Shown here in pieces: positions 32,321 to 44,652 of a stretch of 64,000 nucleotides of DNA. The stretch is from contig JBBBDQ010000346.1 in NCBI GenBank assembly GCA_037127315.1, forward strand, positions 5,411,001 to 5,475,000. Direction: 5' to 3'. Source of the DNA: Ascarosepion bandense. Its lineage: Eukaryota; Mollusca; Cephalopoda; Sepiida; Sepiidae. The translations under genes and the position numbers were made by a program. The notes beneath the pieces were generated by a model that saw nothing but the letters and a program-made list of their open reading frames with translations, ran no database searches and was not told where the DNA came from. Numbering within the stretch: position 1 is the stretch's first letter; each line of letters starts with the position of its first letter.

Positions 32321-32869
32321 AAATAAATAAATTAATAGGTACATATCTCTATCTATAAATGCTCTCCTGTATTTGGCACACTTTCTCCATAACTATAATC
32401 TATCAATGTAGATTACCTGGGCGGGCGTATATATATATATGTACATGTGAGTGCTTATGTCTAAGTGAAAAGCTACACATTCTACAGTACCCCAACAGTA
32501 GCGACCTATTAAACCGTAGAAACGAATTAGCAGAACTATGAAAACATCGCAAATTTTTCTCGCTAAAATTTAAATAAACAAATAAACACCCTACCCACGA
32601 ACGCCCCAATGAAAAAATACACATAACCAACCCTATTAATAAACAGAAAAAAAAACCCATACCATTCCAGCAAAAAGTCAAGGTACAGTAAAATAGTAGA
32701 AAAATAAAAGGAAATATCGACACTGTAAAAAACTAACAAACAAACAAAAACACATACCCCAATACAAAATAACCAAAATTAAAGAGGAAGCAACCAGCCC
32801 AAAAACAAAACAACACCTCCCAACCCCTAAACCAAATAACAACACCCACGGCGCCACCAGACAAGATAA
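32321..32869. other. A/C-rich stretch, no gene
   Basis: The plus strand becomes poor in T and G from about 32560. The minus-strand open frame at 32403-32723 is Phe/Leu/Cys-rich from this bias and includes a (TA)n translation. No family recognised. Confidence 0.5.
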
Positions 32870-33136
32870 ATAGGAAAACCTATCCTGAACTTAGCCACCC
32901 ACCCAAACACTTAACCCTAAGACATTAAAAAGGTCAACAGAATTCAAATTACAGCCCAACCCCACTATCACCTAAAAAACAAATTCAACACAAATAAATG
33001 GTCATTTCAACTAGATAATTTTCATATCAACGAGATCACCTGAAGAATGAGGCAGCCTAGACACATGGCTAGCTTCGAAACGCGAGAATTTTTGTGTATT
33101 GATACTATGAATTCATAAACCATTGTAACAACTATT

Positions 33137-33140
<4 letters not shown>
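32870..33140 (+). mobile_element. PLE terminal region, plus orientation
   Basis: Aligns by eye with 42195-42475 (ACCT-TCCTGAACT-AGCCAC, GATACTATG, ATAAACCATTG-AACAACTATTACAATATA) and ends at (TA)n. It carries a hammerhead-like block. Opposite in orientation to the PLE frame at 31011, the same arrangement as at 41905-42475. Confidence 0.72.
33035..33103 (+). ncRNA. PLE hammerhead-like motif
   Basis: Stem I ATCA/TGAT with one mismatch next to the core, CTGAAGA (CUGANGA), an imperfect stem II, GAAA, stem III ACGC/GTGT and GTA. Core complete; stem II is weaker than in other copies. Confidence 0.5.

Positions 33141-33194
<54 letters not shown>
33141..33194 (+). repeat. (TA)n microsatellite
   Basis: About 27 units at the end of a PLE terminal region. 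Confidence 0.95.
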
Positions 33195-33195
<1 letters not shown>

Positions 33196-33282
33196 TTAAA
33201 AAAAACTAGAATGTCCAAACGAAGACCATCCAAATAATAACAACTGAAAAAAGAAATATAACACAACCTACGATAATCTAAA

Positions 33283-33622
33283 TCTAAACTTATTTATAAA
33301 TTGGACTTTGTCTGTGTGTGTGTGTATGTGTGTGTGTGTATGTGTGTGTGTGTCCGTTACCTATAGACTCCGAAACGGCTGAACCGATTTTCATGAAAAT
33401 TTACGCATTTGTGCTATAAGAGTCTGCGAGTGTTCTTAGCTAGGTTTTGTGTCGAGGTACCCCATATAAATATCGAAAATCGAACAAATCGGGTTATAAA
33501 AGGAGTGGTCTGATTTTAATCAAATTTGATACACTCATAGACAAAAACATAAGAAATGATATTCAGAAGTTTCAAGGTTGCAGTTCTTACAAAATCTGAT
33601 TTTGATCAAATTTGATACACTC
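33283..33622 (+). mobile_element. Helitron-like element H4, 3'-truncated
   Basis: Starts A^TCTAAACTTATTTATAAATTGG, with the (GT)n and GAACCGATTTTCATGAAA landmarks. The 3' half including the CTAG end is missing. A short stretch (AATTTGATACACTC) is duplicated at the break. Confidence 0.72.
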
Positions 33623-34022
33623 CTTAAAGATACAGTCCTTCAAACCAAAATTAGGCTAGGGTAAGGATAATATGCGCAACTGATGGACACGTAGCTAAGT
33701 TAATATATCCACATGTATAGCGTACTAATTCGAACTAAGATATACACGGATATTGTGCTTGCAAGTAATTGTTTAAAATATATAGAGAAAAGAGACTGAA
33801 AATTTAATGAAAACCACAGCTAGCCTTTCCTTGACTGTTATCTGTCGTTTTTTTTTTTTTTTTTTGCTCAATAGAATTTACGAAACCTGCGTAAAGGGGG
33901 CGAGGAGCTTATTGCTACAATCCGCTGTTGTGGAGATCAAATCAATGGCACAAAAGTCCTCATCAACATTTGTTTTAATCTTTACAACATTTTTTATTGG
34001 AAAGGGAGCAATAAATGAAAAA

Positions 34023-34330
34023 GTCAGTCAGTTAAATGCCATACGTGATACACGCTTGGGCAATCATGTCTCGAAAGAGACATGACTGACTGAGCAGAAG
34101 ATTATCCTCCGGTATGTTGCCATTACATTCTGCGGTAGACTGGTTGCCAGCCAAGGCTATAGAACCCAATCTTTCCTGTTATTTAACCCATGGCTGGAGG
34201 GAAGAGACGGATTGGTACCTTTTCCAAGGGTATTTGAGCCTAAGTGAATGCAAGTAATTCATCTGGAAATCGAACTCGGCTCCCCGATTTCTCGTTTCGA
34301 ATCGATATCCAATACACCACTATACACATT
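34023..34330 (-). mobile_element. SINE-A copy 5
   Basis: Complete body with the 3' hairpin CATGTCTCGAAAGAGACATG (plus-strand reading). The head is mutated (CAATACACCACTATACACAT). Confidence 0.85.
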
Positions 34331-36564
34331 CTTAAAGCAAAAAGAGATAAGTTAAATAGAGAAAGTTCGAAACACAGGTAAGAATAATTTAGAAACTCAA
34401 GAGATGGGTCGCTTGCCACTGGGAGATAACACCAAGGCCATGTGTGTGGATACTCGTGTCCTTTCGAAAGAGTGGAAGATAGCCAGGAACAGAGATATTA
34501 GTGGCAGAGAAGAATTTAGATTAGTTTCCTAAAGTCAGTATTGTTTATAGCTTTATGACTTTTTCTTCGTAACTGAAGAAAGGCCATAATTGCCAAATGT
34601 TTCAATGATTTGGCTGAATGCGAGAGATCTCACCTATCTCTTACTTTAAACGTAAAGACTGTATAATCTGTTTGACATTTATCCTCGGGAATTAATTGCA
34701 CCCCCATTTCGTGCAGCACGCCTTTCGGCGTCCGCATCTCTATCTGACGGCCGAGTTTCCTCTTCTTTTCCTATCTCTGTTCAAGGGTCCATATTGATAT
34801 CAGTTTGATTTGCGTATTTGGGATAAACACCCACGCTACAATTTCCCTGTCAGGTGTTTTGGAATGGCGTCTGGATCATTGCCAGGACAGACTATGATCA
34901 ACATCAAAGTTGTATTTTCGGCGATTATATCAGGCGTAAAATAAGAAGAGAAAGACAGAATAAAGTCTAAAACGTATTTTTAAAATTTCATATCATCTAT
35001 AGGAAATCATTAAAAAAATATGGAAGACGAAAAGAGGCTGATATAATAAAATTTTTCCAAGCAAATATAAACGAGTGATGCTGGCTCTTTGGAATATGTT
35101 TGCTAGCATGTCCATCGTCGTATAACGTTGACTGTTTTTGCAAGTAAAGTCTTCATTTAATCATTATAACGTAGTCTGTACTTTATCTCTAGCAGCGACC
35201 TGTTTAAACACTTTTGGCACGTTTGATTAGGTACAATAACTTCTCTATAAAGTGAATACTGTAGGGGGGTATCAACATAGCCGACAATCCACACATTTAA
35301 AGATAGCATCAGGTTGTTTTAAAATAAGTGGAATTTTGTTAATAGAACTAGATAATATATAATATTTGTGTGAAGAGATTAATCAGTCTACTTAACTAAC
35401 AAAGTCTTTCCTTCCTCTTCTCTTGTGTATTAGTTGAGTCAGCGGCGGACCTGACTGTCGGGTCTTTGGCCTCTCTGATCTCTGCGCCTTTCTGACTTTC
35501 TTTGAAATTTTTTTTTTTTTTGTTACATTGCCACAAGGTCCGTCAGCAAATCACTCCCATGCTGGATTCATTTTTGAGCGATCAGCGAGAGTGTTTAAAT
35601 AATGAAGTTTCTCATGTTACCGGCTCCAGCAGGCCTTTTCATTCTAGGTGTGAAAAAACATCATATTGTGAATTTTTTATTTATAATCCAATCAGGATCC
35701 AGAATATTACTTTTCATACTGACTTGCGAATTTTTCTTTGTCTGGGTTTTTTCCAAAATTTTAATCCGATTTTACAAGTGTGCAATTTTACTTTGTGTGT
35801 TTTAGTTTGTTGATGGATGATGTAGGAATTGTATCTTATGATAACGTATTTTCTGGGTTACAAGACATGGAAACGTACCATAATATTAGAAAAAGATTAT
35901 AAGAAAAAAATGTCATTCTCATAGAACATATTCAGCATGTGTCCCTCACATACTGGGTCCATATATTGTTTACACAAATCGCTCGTCCGGATTTTGTTTG
36001 TATGGCAATGACATAAAAGTTAGGGATTAGTAAATATATTATACGTCTTTCGTCGTCCAAGGGTGTTTTTATTTTTCTAAAAATGAAATAGAAATTTTAA
36101 AAATATGCATGCAAAAATATAAAACAATCAAAGGAACTTTATTTATCTTCAAATCCTCAAAATTCGTCAATGATTGATTCATATAAAAGCTTTAAGCTAC
36201 TCACTGCAGAATCATCACTACTGTCAGTCAGGTACAATAAATGACCCTCACTGCCATTCATGTAATGGTGGTAACCAAGATGGTAACTGATACATTCTTC
36301 TTGGAAGACGCACACGTATTTTTCAGGGTACTTTTTAGGAAAAAAGTGTGATTTGTAAGCCGGAAAATATTTTGTTCTACAGATTCATCTTCGTTTTCAT
36401 ATCTCTAGTACGTGGGCAATTACGTTTCTTTACTACTTTCTATTCTCTATACATCTAAGCAATATGCGTTTTTTTTACAAACCCTCCCAGTTCATGTTCT
36501 TTACTCTACTCGCAAAAACTTGTTAAGTATTTTGTCGTTGTTTCCATCTGCTCGTCTTGAATAT
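34331..36564. other. 2.2 kb without recognised repeats or genes
   Basis: The longest stretch with no assignable family. A minus-strand frame at about 36175-36390 reads a conserved-looking KKYPEKYVCVFQEECISYHL and then SSDDSAVSSLKLL before a stop, which could be an unknown element or a fragment of host coding. No splice pair or start was identified. Two overlapping plus frames at 35502-35813 look non-coding. Confidence 0.45.
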
Positions 36565-36715
36565 GTCATGTAAGTGTCAAATTCTCCAAGCTGTCTTTCC
36601 TCATTATGCATCGCATGAATGTCAGTCCTGTTTTTATTCTAAGTATTTCTATTTTCTATATATCTTTCCTATGGCTCACATGTGCCGTCTTTGGGATTCT
36701 CAGCATGATCACAAA
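36565..36715 (-). pseudogene. LINE-F fragment, strongly diverged
   Basis: Plus-strand words TGTCAAATTCTCCAAGC-TCTTTCCTCATTA and GGGATTCTCAGCAT follow the order of LINE-F at 45240-45400. Too decayed for a readable frame. Confidence 0.45.
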
Positions 36716-37051
36716 GCTACAAGACCAAGACATTAACCTAGACTAGTATTTCATATGTCGTGCATGGCGCTTAACTCGTACAAAAATCTCTACAGCTGCA
36801 TACAAACAATTTCTATGGTAAATAATTAATAATCAATGATTAAAAATGGCTTTCGAGTAAATAAACATTGTACACATGATAGAAGAGCACTGGCGTTACA
36901 CAATCACAAACAAATTAAGGAAATCACGTCAAATAATGACTCTGATCAGAAGTAACAACTAAAGCGGCTAGCAGATGTAAGTCTAAAAGAGAATAATGAT
37001 GTAATCAAGGTGTTGACATTCTGTACAACTTCAAACAAAAGGTTAGAAATA

Positions 37052-37254
37052 TCTAAACTTATTTATAAATGGAACTTTGTCTGTATGTGTGTGTGTGTTT
37101 CTCTCTCTCTCTCTGTGTGTGTGTGTGTATCCGTTACCTATAGACTCCGAAACGGCTGAACCGATTTTCTTGAAAATTTACACAATTGTACTATAAGTGT
37201 CTGCGAGTGTTCTTAGACAGGTTTTGTGTCGAGGTACCCTTGATAAATATCAAA
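37052..37254 (+). mobile_element. Helitron-like element H5, 3'-truncated
   Basis: A^TCTAAACTTATTTATAAATGG start, (GT)n-(CT)n-(GT)n, and the GGCTGAACCGATTTTCTTGA block. Lost after CCTTGATAAATATC. Confidence 0.72.
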
Positions 37255-37572
37255 ATGAACTGCATCTTTGTTGCCTCAAGTTCACTATTTATCTATGAGG
37301 ATATTCTACAGCATACACTGCCACATCAGAAGACTTATATTACATATCATTTCAGTAGTTTTTTCTTTATTTTTATGGAGGTTTTCTGGTTATTTTAGCT
37401 TTTGGAAAGCATCAACCTAGTCATTTTATTCGTACTAGTTTGGTACGTGCCTCTCGACTGACAGTAACATGATCAATTTTCAAATCTGAACGTCAATTTT
37501 AAATACGGTGCGAGTTATAAGATTCTCTTGAAAGGCTACACATTTTAGATTACCCATATCACATGTTACACG

Positions 37573-37881
37573 TTTTTCGGCCTTGTGGTGCATTGGATAT
37601 TGGCTCGGAACGAGAAATCGGGGAGCCGAGTTCGAATTCCAGCTAAATTCATTGCATTCACTTACGCGCAAATACCCTTGGGAAATGTATTAATCCGCCT
37701 ATTCCTTCCAGTTATGGGTTAAATAACAGGACAGATTGGGTTCTATAGCCTTGGTCGGCAACCAGTCTACCGCAGAAAGCAATGGCAACCTACTGCGGGA
37801 TAATCTTCTACCCAGTCAGTCATGACTCTTTCGAGACATGATCGCCCAAGCGTGTATCATGTATGGCTCTTGACTGACTGA
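37573..37881 (+). mobile_element. SINE-A copy 6
   Basis: Head TTGTGGTGCATTGGATATTG, B box GAGTTCGAATTCCAGC, body landmarks and 3' end CTTGACTGACTGAC. The hairpin has one mismatch (CATGACTC/GAGACATG). Confidence 0.88.
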
Positions 37882-38011
37882 CATGTATTTGAGTTGCCTT
37901 CCCTATTTTTTTTAAGGCTGGTTGCTATTAATTTCACTATATAAGACAATAAAAGGTATAGCATATGTTACTTGAAGAAGAAATAATGACATAATCAAGA
38001 TGTTGACAAGA

Positions 38012-38212
38012 TGTTGCTCGGGTGTAATGAAAGCTTTAAAAATAATCCATGGTCCTGGAGCTCAGATTCAATCTAAAGAATATTTGTGTGAAGTTTGGTG
38101 AGAATCGGATAAAAATTGTAGATTTGTATAAAGGACATACAGACAGATAAACAGACACACACACAAACATATTGCCTTTTATATATAAATATTATCGATT
38201 TTCTGTTACAAA
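38012..38212 (-). mobile_element. Helitron-like element H6, fragment
   Basis: Minus-strand 3' part of the short form (TTTAAAGCTTTCATTACACC with a GAGCAAC remnant). The terminal hairpin is broken and CTAG is lost. Confidence 0.65.
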
Positions 38213-38457
38213 AAAAAACTTTTTTGTAACAAATGGAAGGAATATTGTAAGGTCTGATGAAATGAGTTAATTAAGCTCATAGAAATGAATTATAATTTAT
38301 AACCAATTGAAATGACGTGTTGAGTTTTCCTTTATAAATATCATATTGCTCTGGATAACATCCATTGAGCTCCCTATATAGATATAACACTTAATATTTT
38401 ATATTAAGCTGATCTTGTTGGATTATCCTCACCGTTTACGAACTGGACATCTATACC

Positions 38458-38845
38458 TATACCGGCCATAATTATTAGACGATCCCAGTGTTTTAAAAAA
38501 AAATGAAATATTTCATACTATTTTTTATTATTTATTGCCAAGGGAATAATTGTTAATGAAAATAGAATGGTTATTTTGTTAATACTGCACAATAACATGT
38601 ACATTAAATGAATTTATAAATATTTAACAATTACCTATATTGCAGTTTCATCAATGAAAGAATGAAGAAAATTTAGGGAGAATTCATCTTTGCTTCTTTG
38701 CCTTGTAAAAGTTTGCAAATAATAAAAGAACCATTCCATTTTCATTTAAAATTACCCACTTGGCAATAAATACTAAAAATAGTATGAAATACATAACTTC
38801 TTTTAAAGAACTGGGGTGGCGTAATAATTATGGTCGATAGTGTAT
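38458..38845. mobile_element. Tc1-like MITE (family M) copy 2
   Basis: Left CGGCCATAATTATTAGACGA...GAAAATAGAATGGTTATTTT, right the matching inverse (AACCATTCCATTTTCATTT...GTAATAATTATGGTCG). Flanked by TA. About 390 bp, no transposase. Confidence 0.78.
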
Positions 38846-40260
38846 ATATATAAATTCAAAATGTTGCAGCTTGAAGGTAAAATCCCCAAAGGATCCGATT
38901 AGTATTAATTATCAAAAATTAAATATTAAACTTATCCAGCTAGAAGGATTAAAGTAATATTCAAATTATTTATTTACAGAATCAACATTTATTAAGTATT
39001 AAAAATTATAATTTTACAAGATTTTACTATCATTTCAACGTGAGAATCTAACACTTCTATCATCAGCGAACGTAAATGATTAAAGATTTTTACCAAATAA
39101 CAGAAATCACATCGCTTGAAGAACAGCAGCAAGAACGAAAACAGAGAGAATGTGTAAGTCGAAGAGAAAATAATGACATGATCAATATTTTAACATTCCA
39201 TATTAATTAATATCAAAATGTCAGGAAAAAAAAAACCCGACGTAAATACAAGAAAGTCATATAGATTTCAGAAACCTATTTTTTGGAAAAAAAATTTGTT
39301 TTAATCGAAAGATATTTATAAATTTCACTTGACAGTAGCATTAGATATCCTGTCAATGAATAATGAATGTTTCCGTGCAAGGAAACGTCTAATATTCCTG
39401 TTACCCTTGCAATAATAACAGGTGCTGATATGACTGCTGCCCTTTAAAAGAGATCTATTTGAATCAAAAGTTATTTAAAATTAGATGTTTATGATGCTAA
39501 ATAACGATAAAGGAACATTTTGGTCATACCTCTACAATCAGCGCAAACAATGAGTTTAATTATGGTGACTTGTGATACTGCCATGATTTTACGTTTAAAG
39601 AAAAAAACCGAAAATAAAAAAAAGAATAATTTTAACACACGGGCTTTTGCGTCAGCTATTTGATTGGTGTATGTCTGCACGCAAATCGTGGGTCAATGAC
39701 CAACTGGCAGATTAACGAATGGTACCAACGAATTCGAACCAAATATCGATCTCATCGTTACCTTATATGCAACTATAGTTTTTTTTCTTCCCCTACCAAT
39801 TTTATTGATTTTATTCTATTGATTTACCGGGGACGAGCCTGCAAAACATTCCTGTTGTTGTCATGTGTCGATCGGTAGATTCTTGGTCTTGAGGTGCCTG
39901 CTTACTAAAGTGTAATTCCTGAACACTTCAGGAATTGAAGGATACCAAGAGAGAAATATCATTACCTTCAAGAAGGAAGGAAGAGTGAGAGGAATGCAGA
40001 AAAGAACGTGGGGAGTGAGACATAGAAGAAGGGGAAAGTGGAAAGAAGAAGAAAAAGGAGAGGGAGTGAAGGAATGCAGGGAGGAAGCAAGAAAAGGATA
40101 GAAAAAAAGGAATGGAGAAACGGGGGGAGGAAAGATGGAAAAGAGGGAAGGATGGACAGAGTAAGACAAGAAAGGAAGAAGGTAGATACAAAAGAAAAAA
40201 TATATGAAAGAAGAAGGAAAGAATTAAGAATAAAGGTAGGAAGGGATGAAAGAAGAGGAA
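38846..40260. other. AT-rich, then purine-rich stretch
   Basis: No gene or family recognised from 38846 to about 39950. From 39965 the plus strand becomes strongly purine-rich (GGAAGGAAGAG words) leading into the minisatellite. Long minus-strand Ser/Phe/Leu/Pro frames there are artefacts of this bias. Confidence 0.6.
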
Positions 40261-40705
40261 AGGAAAGGAAAGGAAAAGGAAGGAAGGAAGGAAGGAAGGA
40301 AGGAAGGAAGGAACAATCAAATCCTAGAAAGACCTTAAAGAAAGAAGGTAAGATATAGAAACAAAAGAAAAAGACAGGAAGGAAGGAAGGAAGGAAGGAA
40401 CAATCAAATCCTAGAAAGACCTTAAAGAAAGAAGGTAAGATATAGAAACAAAAGAAAAAGACAGGAAGGAAGGAAGGAAGGAACAATCAAATCCTAGAAA
40501 GACCTTAAAGAAAGAAGGTAAGATATAGAAACAAAAGAAAAAGACAGGAAGGAAGGAAGGAAGGAAGGAAGGAAGGAAGGAAGGAAGGAAGGAAGGAAGG
40601 AAGGAAGGAAGGAAGGAAGGAACAATCAAATCCTAGAAAGACCTTAAAGAAAGAAGGTAAGATATAGAAACAAAAGAAAAAGACAAGAAGGAAGGAAGGA
40701 AGGAA
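40261..40705 (+). repeat. 65-bp minisatellite separated by variable (AAGG)n runs
   Basis: Four near-identical cores starting AACAATCAAATCCTAGAAAG at about 40312, 40400, 40481 and 40621 and ending AAAAGACA. Between them lie (AAGG)n runs of different length, the longest about 18 units at 40549-40620. Core identity is close to complete, so the array is recent. Confidence 0.92.
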
Positions 40706-40794
40706 GAAGTGTAAGTGGGAGGGAAGAGAAGAATAAAGAAATGGAAGTAACGAAAGGAAGAAAGGAAGGAAAACTATAAAGACAGTGTAAATTA

Positions 40795-41097
40795 AGTCAG
40801 TTAAGTGCCATGCTTGGTACAGGCTTTGGGCGATCATGTCTTGAAAGCGACATGACTAACTGGGCAGCAGATTATCCTGTAGTAGGTTGCCATTGCCTTC
40901 TGCGGTAGATTAGTTGCCAGCCAAAGCTCTAGAATCCAATGTGTCCTAATATTTAACCCATAACTGGAGGGAAGAGACGGATTAATACCTTTCCCAAGGG
41001 TATTTTTTGCATAAGTGAATACAAGGAATTCAACTGGATTCGAACTCTGTTCCCCAATTTGTCGTTCCGAGTCGATAGTCACTGCACCACAATACCT
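40795..41097 (-). mobile_element. SINE-A copy 7
   Basis: All body landmarks present. Head on the minus strand TATTGTGGTGCAGTGACTAT, B box GAGTTCGAATCCAG. Hairpin partly decayed. Confidence 0.86.
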
Positions 41098-41295
41098 GTT
41101 CCAAAAACGAGGTCGGGAAAGATAGATTGTCAAGAGAAAAAAAGGAAACTGGGAAATGAAGAGAGGAAGAAATAAAGAGAAAAAAATGAAGCAATGAAAG
41201 AATGGAGAGAGGGAGAAACGGGAAGAAATGATGGGAAAGTGGAAATAAGGAAAGTGGAATAAAGGTTGGTAAAGAGCGGGGAGAACAGAAACGGA

Positions 41296-41360
41296 AGGAA
41301 GGAAGGAAGGAAGGAAGGAAGGAAGGAAGGAAGGAAGGAAGGAAGGAAGGAAGGAAGGAA
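41296..41360 (+). repeat. (AAGG)n microsatellite
   Basis: About 16 units in a purine-rich tract running from 41130 to 41400. Confidence 0.95.
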
Positions 41361-41904
41361 AGGCAGAACCCAGTGAGAAAAAAAAAAGGGCAAATAACGA
41401 AAAAGTAAAACTAAGAGCAAAGTGTAGATTGGCGTAACGGTTACCAAATCTAAAAATGGAATAAGAGACACGTGATCAAACTTTGGCAAACTGTTTTTAA
41501 CTATGTTACCAGCAATGTTATTAACAAATATACTTCTCTCGATGCTCTCTTTCGTAGCCAAAACCCTTCAAGCGACGCCTCGTTACTGGCATGACGCAAT
41601 GAGAAACACCAAGGAGCGTGTGTGTGATTGAGCATCAGACCAAATCACTCCTTTATAACCAAGTTACTGGGCATATTAATTCGTTTTGAGATCTGGGACA
41701 ACACGACTATATGGGTAATGAGAAAATTTACATGAACAAACAAACACAAACGCACGCATTTTATCCCATATTTGCAATGGCCTTGTGCCAAAACCTTGTA
41801 AAATAAATATGAAAGAAGAAGAATAACTTAGTAACATCTTTTTGTTGACTATTCTTTTAAATAAGTCTCTCAAGTCTATAGATCAATCTCTGAAAACAAC
41901 AAGC

Positions 41905-42130
41905 AAACTTACTCTATAAAAGCAAAATCTGAAATAGGGTCCTCGGCAAATGTTGTACATAAGCAGTTATGATATTCATTATAATTTGTAATAATTTTTT
42001 CAAGATTATTTGTGCAACTGTAACTTAATTTACGTGTATTTTTGTTAAAAATTTTACTTAGAGGGTTGTTAGTAGGGAAGACTTTCTTAATTAAACTGAG
42101 GAACTTCATCCACACATAGATAGTAGTCAA
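41905..42130 (-). pseudogene. PLE ORF linker fragment
   Basis: Minus frame reads FLSLIKKVFPTNNPLSKIFN then KLSYSCTNNLEKIITNYN, matching the linker of the PLE at 31011 (FTEKNPLSKICNRN...KLSYSCMNNLEKIIKNHN). It is truncated just before the Cys cluster and GIY-YIG part. Confidence 0.78.
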
Positions 42131-42194
42131 CTAAAAACTGTCTACCCATTTAAAAAATCAAAGGTCCCTCTGTGCGATTTACCCAGAAAAAACT

Positions 42195-42475
42195 AAAAAG
42201 TGACCTGTCCTGAACTAAGCCACATCGCCCCACTCTTCTAACCGAAATCTGTATGTCTATGGTTACAAACTGCCGACGGGCCAGCTAAGACATACTAAAT
42301 TTCCATCCCCCACATGACCTACATACCACATTTCCAAAATTAAAGCGTTTCCACCATTTATTTTCAGTTCCATATATCACCCGAAGAGGAACGATTGTGC
42401 TCCGAAACATGATAATTTTTGTGTAATGATACTATGCTTTTATAAACCATTGAAACAACTATTACAATATATATA
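42195..42475 (+). mobile_element. PLE terminal region, plus orientation
   Basis: Same block as 32870-33140, again on the opposite strand from the adjacent PLE coding piece and again ending in (TA)n. The repeated arrangement suggests a real structural feature of the family (inverted terminal region). Confidence 0.7.
42376..42430 (+). ncRNA. PLE hammerhead-like motif, core mutated
   Basis: Stem I ATCA/TGAT, core CCGAAGA (C for the conserved T), stem II GGA/TCC, GAAA, stem III ACA/TGT, GTA. Likely inactive. Confidence 0.5.
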
Positions 42476-43020
42476 TATATATATATATAAGAAAAAGTGC
42501 GAGAAGCCATTGTTTAAAGCGTAGATTTATTGCTATTAATAATATTATTTATATTAGTTGTTTTTGTACAATATATTAAGCGGCCATAATGGTATTTGTT
42601 GACTCTCTTCAGACGAAAAAACTTGTGACTTTACATATCGAGATCCGTTCATCTTTCTGACGGTGGAAAATATCGGGTATATATAGATAAGTAGTCGGTG
42701 AGCAGGTCAGAAAGTTCATATGCGTGCGTGTTTGTTTGTTTGTTTGTTTGTTTGCTTGTTTTTTCTTACTCGCTCGTTAAATCTTTTCCGTTTTGGAAAT
42801 CGTTCACCTTTTGTTGGCCAGAAAGCCTTTTTTTACACTGACTTTATACTTCAAAATTGTTTTCAGTGATTTTGATTCAATTCTACGGGTCAACTACTTT
42901 TTGTTGTTTTTAAAAGACTATTTTTTGTAATGGCACGCGAAATATTTTTAGTACGTTTGAATTCAGTATGTTTGTCTGTGTATCAGGTTTTTCAGGTTGT
43001 TTTGTTCTGGGAAGGCTTCA

Positions 43021-43021
<1 letters not shown>

Positions 43022-43062
<41 letters not shown>
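43022..43062 (+). repeat. (TA)n microsatellite
   Basis: About 19 units. A second TA tract at 43163-43201 abuts the mariner relic. Confidence 0.95.
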
Positions 43063-43064
<2 letters not shown>

Positions 43065-43156
43065 TCTTGCATCATGAGCGTGTCATAATCTGCCTTTTGG
43101 TAGAGAGGCATTATTCTGAATTTAACTTTTACCTATTAAAAATGTTCAAACAAATA

Positions 43157-43201
<45 letters not shown>

Positions 43202-43202
<1 letters not shown>

Positions 43203-44310
43203 CATCATTCAGAAAATCCCGGGACTAACTAATAAAACAACATTTTTTACAAAACATTCGACTTTATTTATCAACGTAGTCTCCTTGTAGGGTGATACAC
43301 TGATTCCAAGGCTTCTCTAACAGTTTGCTGCCTTATTCATAGAACGATTTGTCTTTGGCCTCAAATTACGCCTCAGTTTCTGATATCACTTCTTCATTGG
43401 AGCCAAATCTCTTTCTCTGCAGAATTCTTTTATGGTATGAAAACAGCCGGTAGTCGCTGGGGACCAGATCTGGAGAATTGGATGGATTGGAAGTTATTTG
43501 AAGCGGAACTCATCTAGTTTTGCTATCGTTAAGATCGACTTGTGACAGGGTGAGTTGTCTTGGTAAAACATCACTTTTTCTTCTACATTTGTGGCTTTTT
43601 TGCGATTTCTTCCTTCAAACGCACCAATAATGCTATACAATATTCGCTATTTATTCCTTTTTCAAGGTAATCGATGAAAAATATATCTTGCACATCCCAA
43701 AATACGGAGTCCAAAAGCTTGCCTGCTAATATTTGCATCTTTGGTCTTTTTAGACGGTCTTCACCTGCTGCTGTCTCCTCGGATGACTGCCGATTCGACT
43801 CCGGAGTGAAGTGATCAATGTTTCATCCATTGTCACATATTAACTCCTTCTTGTTGCGTTGAAGCTATTGCAACCAACGTTCTAAATCGTTGACGCGTTG
43901 TTGTCTTTGATTTACCGTGAGCAAACGCGACACTAACTTTGAAAACAACTATATCATTGATAAATGTTAATGCTAAATGGTGAATACACTGCCTTCTGAT
44001 ATGTTCAAATCCTCTTCTTTCTCACGCAAATTTATGATCGGCTAAGCGAGTTTGTGATTTTTTTTTTGTGTTTTCCTGGACAACTGCCGAATTTGGATGA
44101 TGTGAGCGTTTAGCATCATGTGTCTGTACGACTGGGTTTAAGCCATCATACCAATTTTTAACCGTTGTTTCCGACGGAGCAGAAGCCAAACAACACTTAT
44201 CAAGTCATTGCTTTGCTTGAACAGTAATTTTCCCATCAGACAGCAATGATTTATCAACATATGAATCTTAGATTTTTCCATTGTTTTGAAAATTTGCAAT
44301 AATAGCTTAA
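43202..44310 (-). pseudogene. Mariner transposase, near full length but decayed
   Basis: Minus-strand pieces in order: KWYDG-like helix-turn-helix region near 44150, ARERGFEHI, RFRTLVAIASTQ, FWDVQDIFFIDYLEKG (first catalytic Asp region), LKEEIAKK, a frameshifted HQDNAPCH region, then PPNSPDLVPSDYRLF (third catalytic region), FGSNEEVISETEA, FEAKDKSFYE and QCITLQGDYVDK. Size and order match a roughly 345-residue mariner transposase. Left end AAAATCCCGGGACTAACTAA lies beside (TA)n. No clear matching right terminal repeat was found. Confidence 0.82.
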
Positions 44311-44652
44311 CTTAACTGTAATATGTAAACTAATAAACGGTTTGGGCCCAAATTTTGTCACGTTCCATTTGAAGGTTAGTATTTTATAAAATCATATGGA
44401 TTTTTTATAAGTGGTGCCATTTATATGTCAGGCCGTGGATTTATTGAGTGATGTGTTATATATTCGTTTCGTGATTTGATAAAAAAAGACTATCATTTTA
44501 AAAATTCTTTCAAAAATGCCATAGTGTTTAACTTGTGAATAACACCCGCATGCCAAACCCTGTCAAATGTCTTCGAGATGTTTACAGTAACTGCCCGAGT
44601 TTTATCGTTCTGTTTGTAAAGCTTGATAGATTCTTTTAGTAATAATCGTTAA

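Noticed and set aside
39928..40837. Long Phe/Leu/Ser/Pro-rich minus-strand frames up to 172 codons
   Set aside because: They come from purine-rich low-complexity DNA and (AAGG)n. Overlapping frames are open on both strands, and there is no domain or start context.
43202..44310. Active mariner transposon
   Set aside because: Multiple stops and frameshifts are present, including at the second catalytic region, and no right terminal inverted repeat was found.
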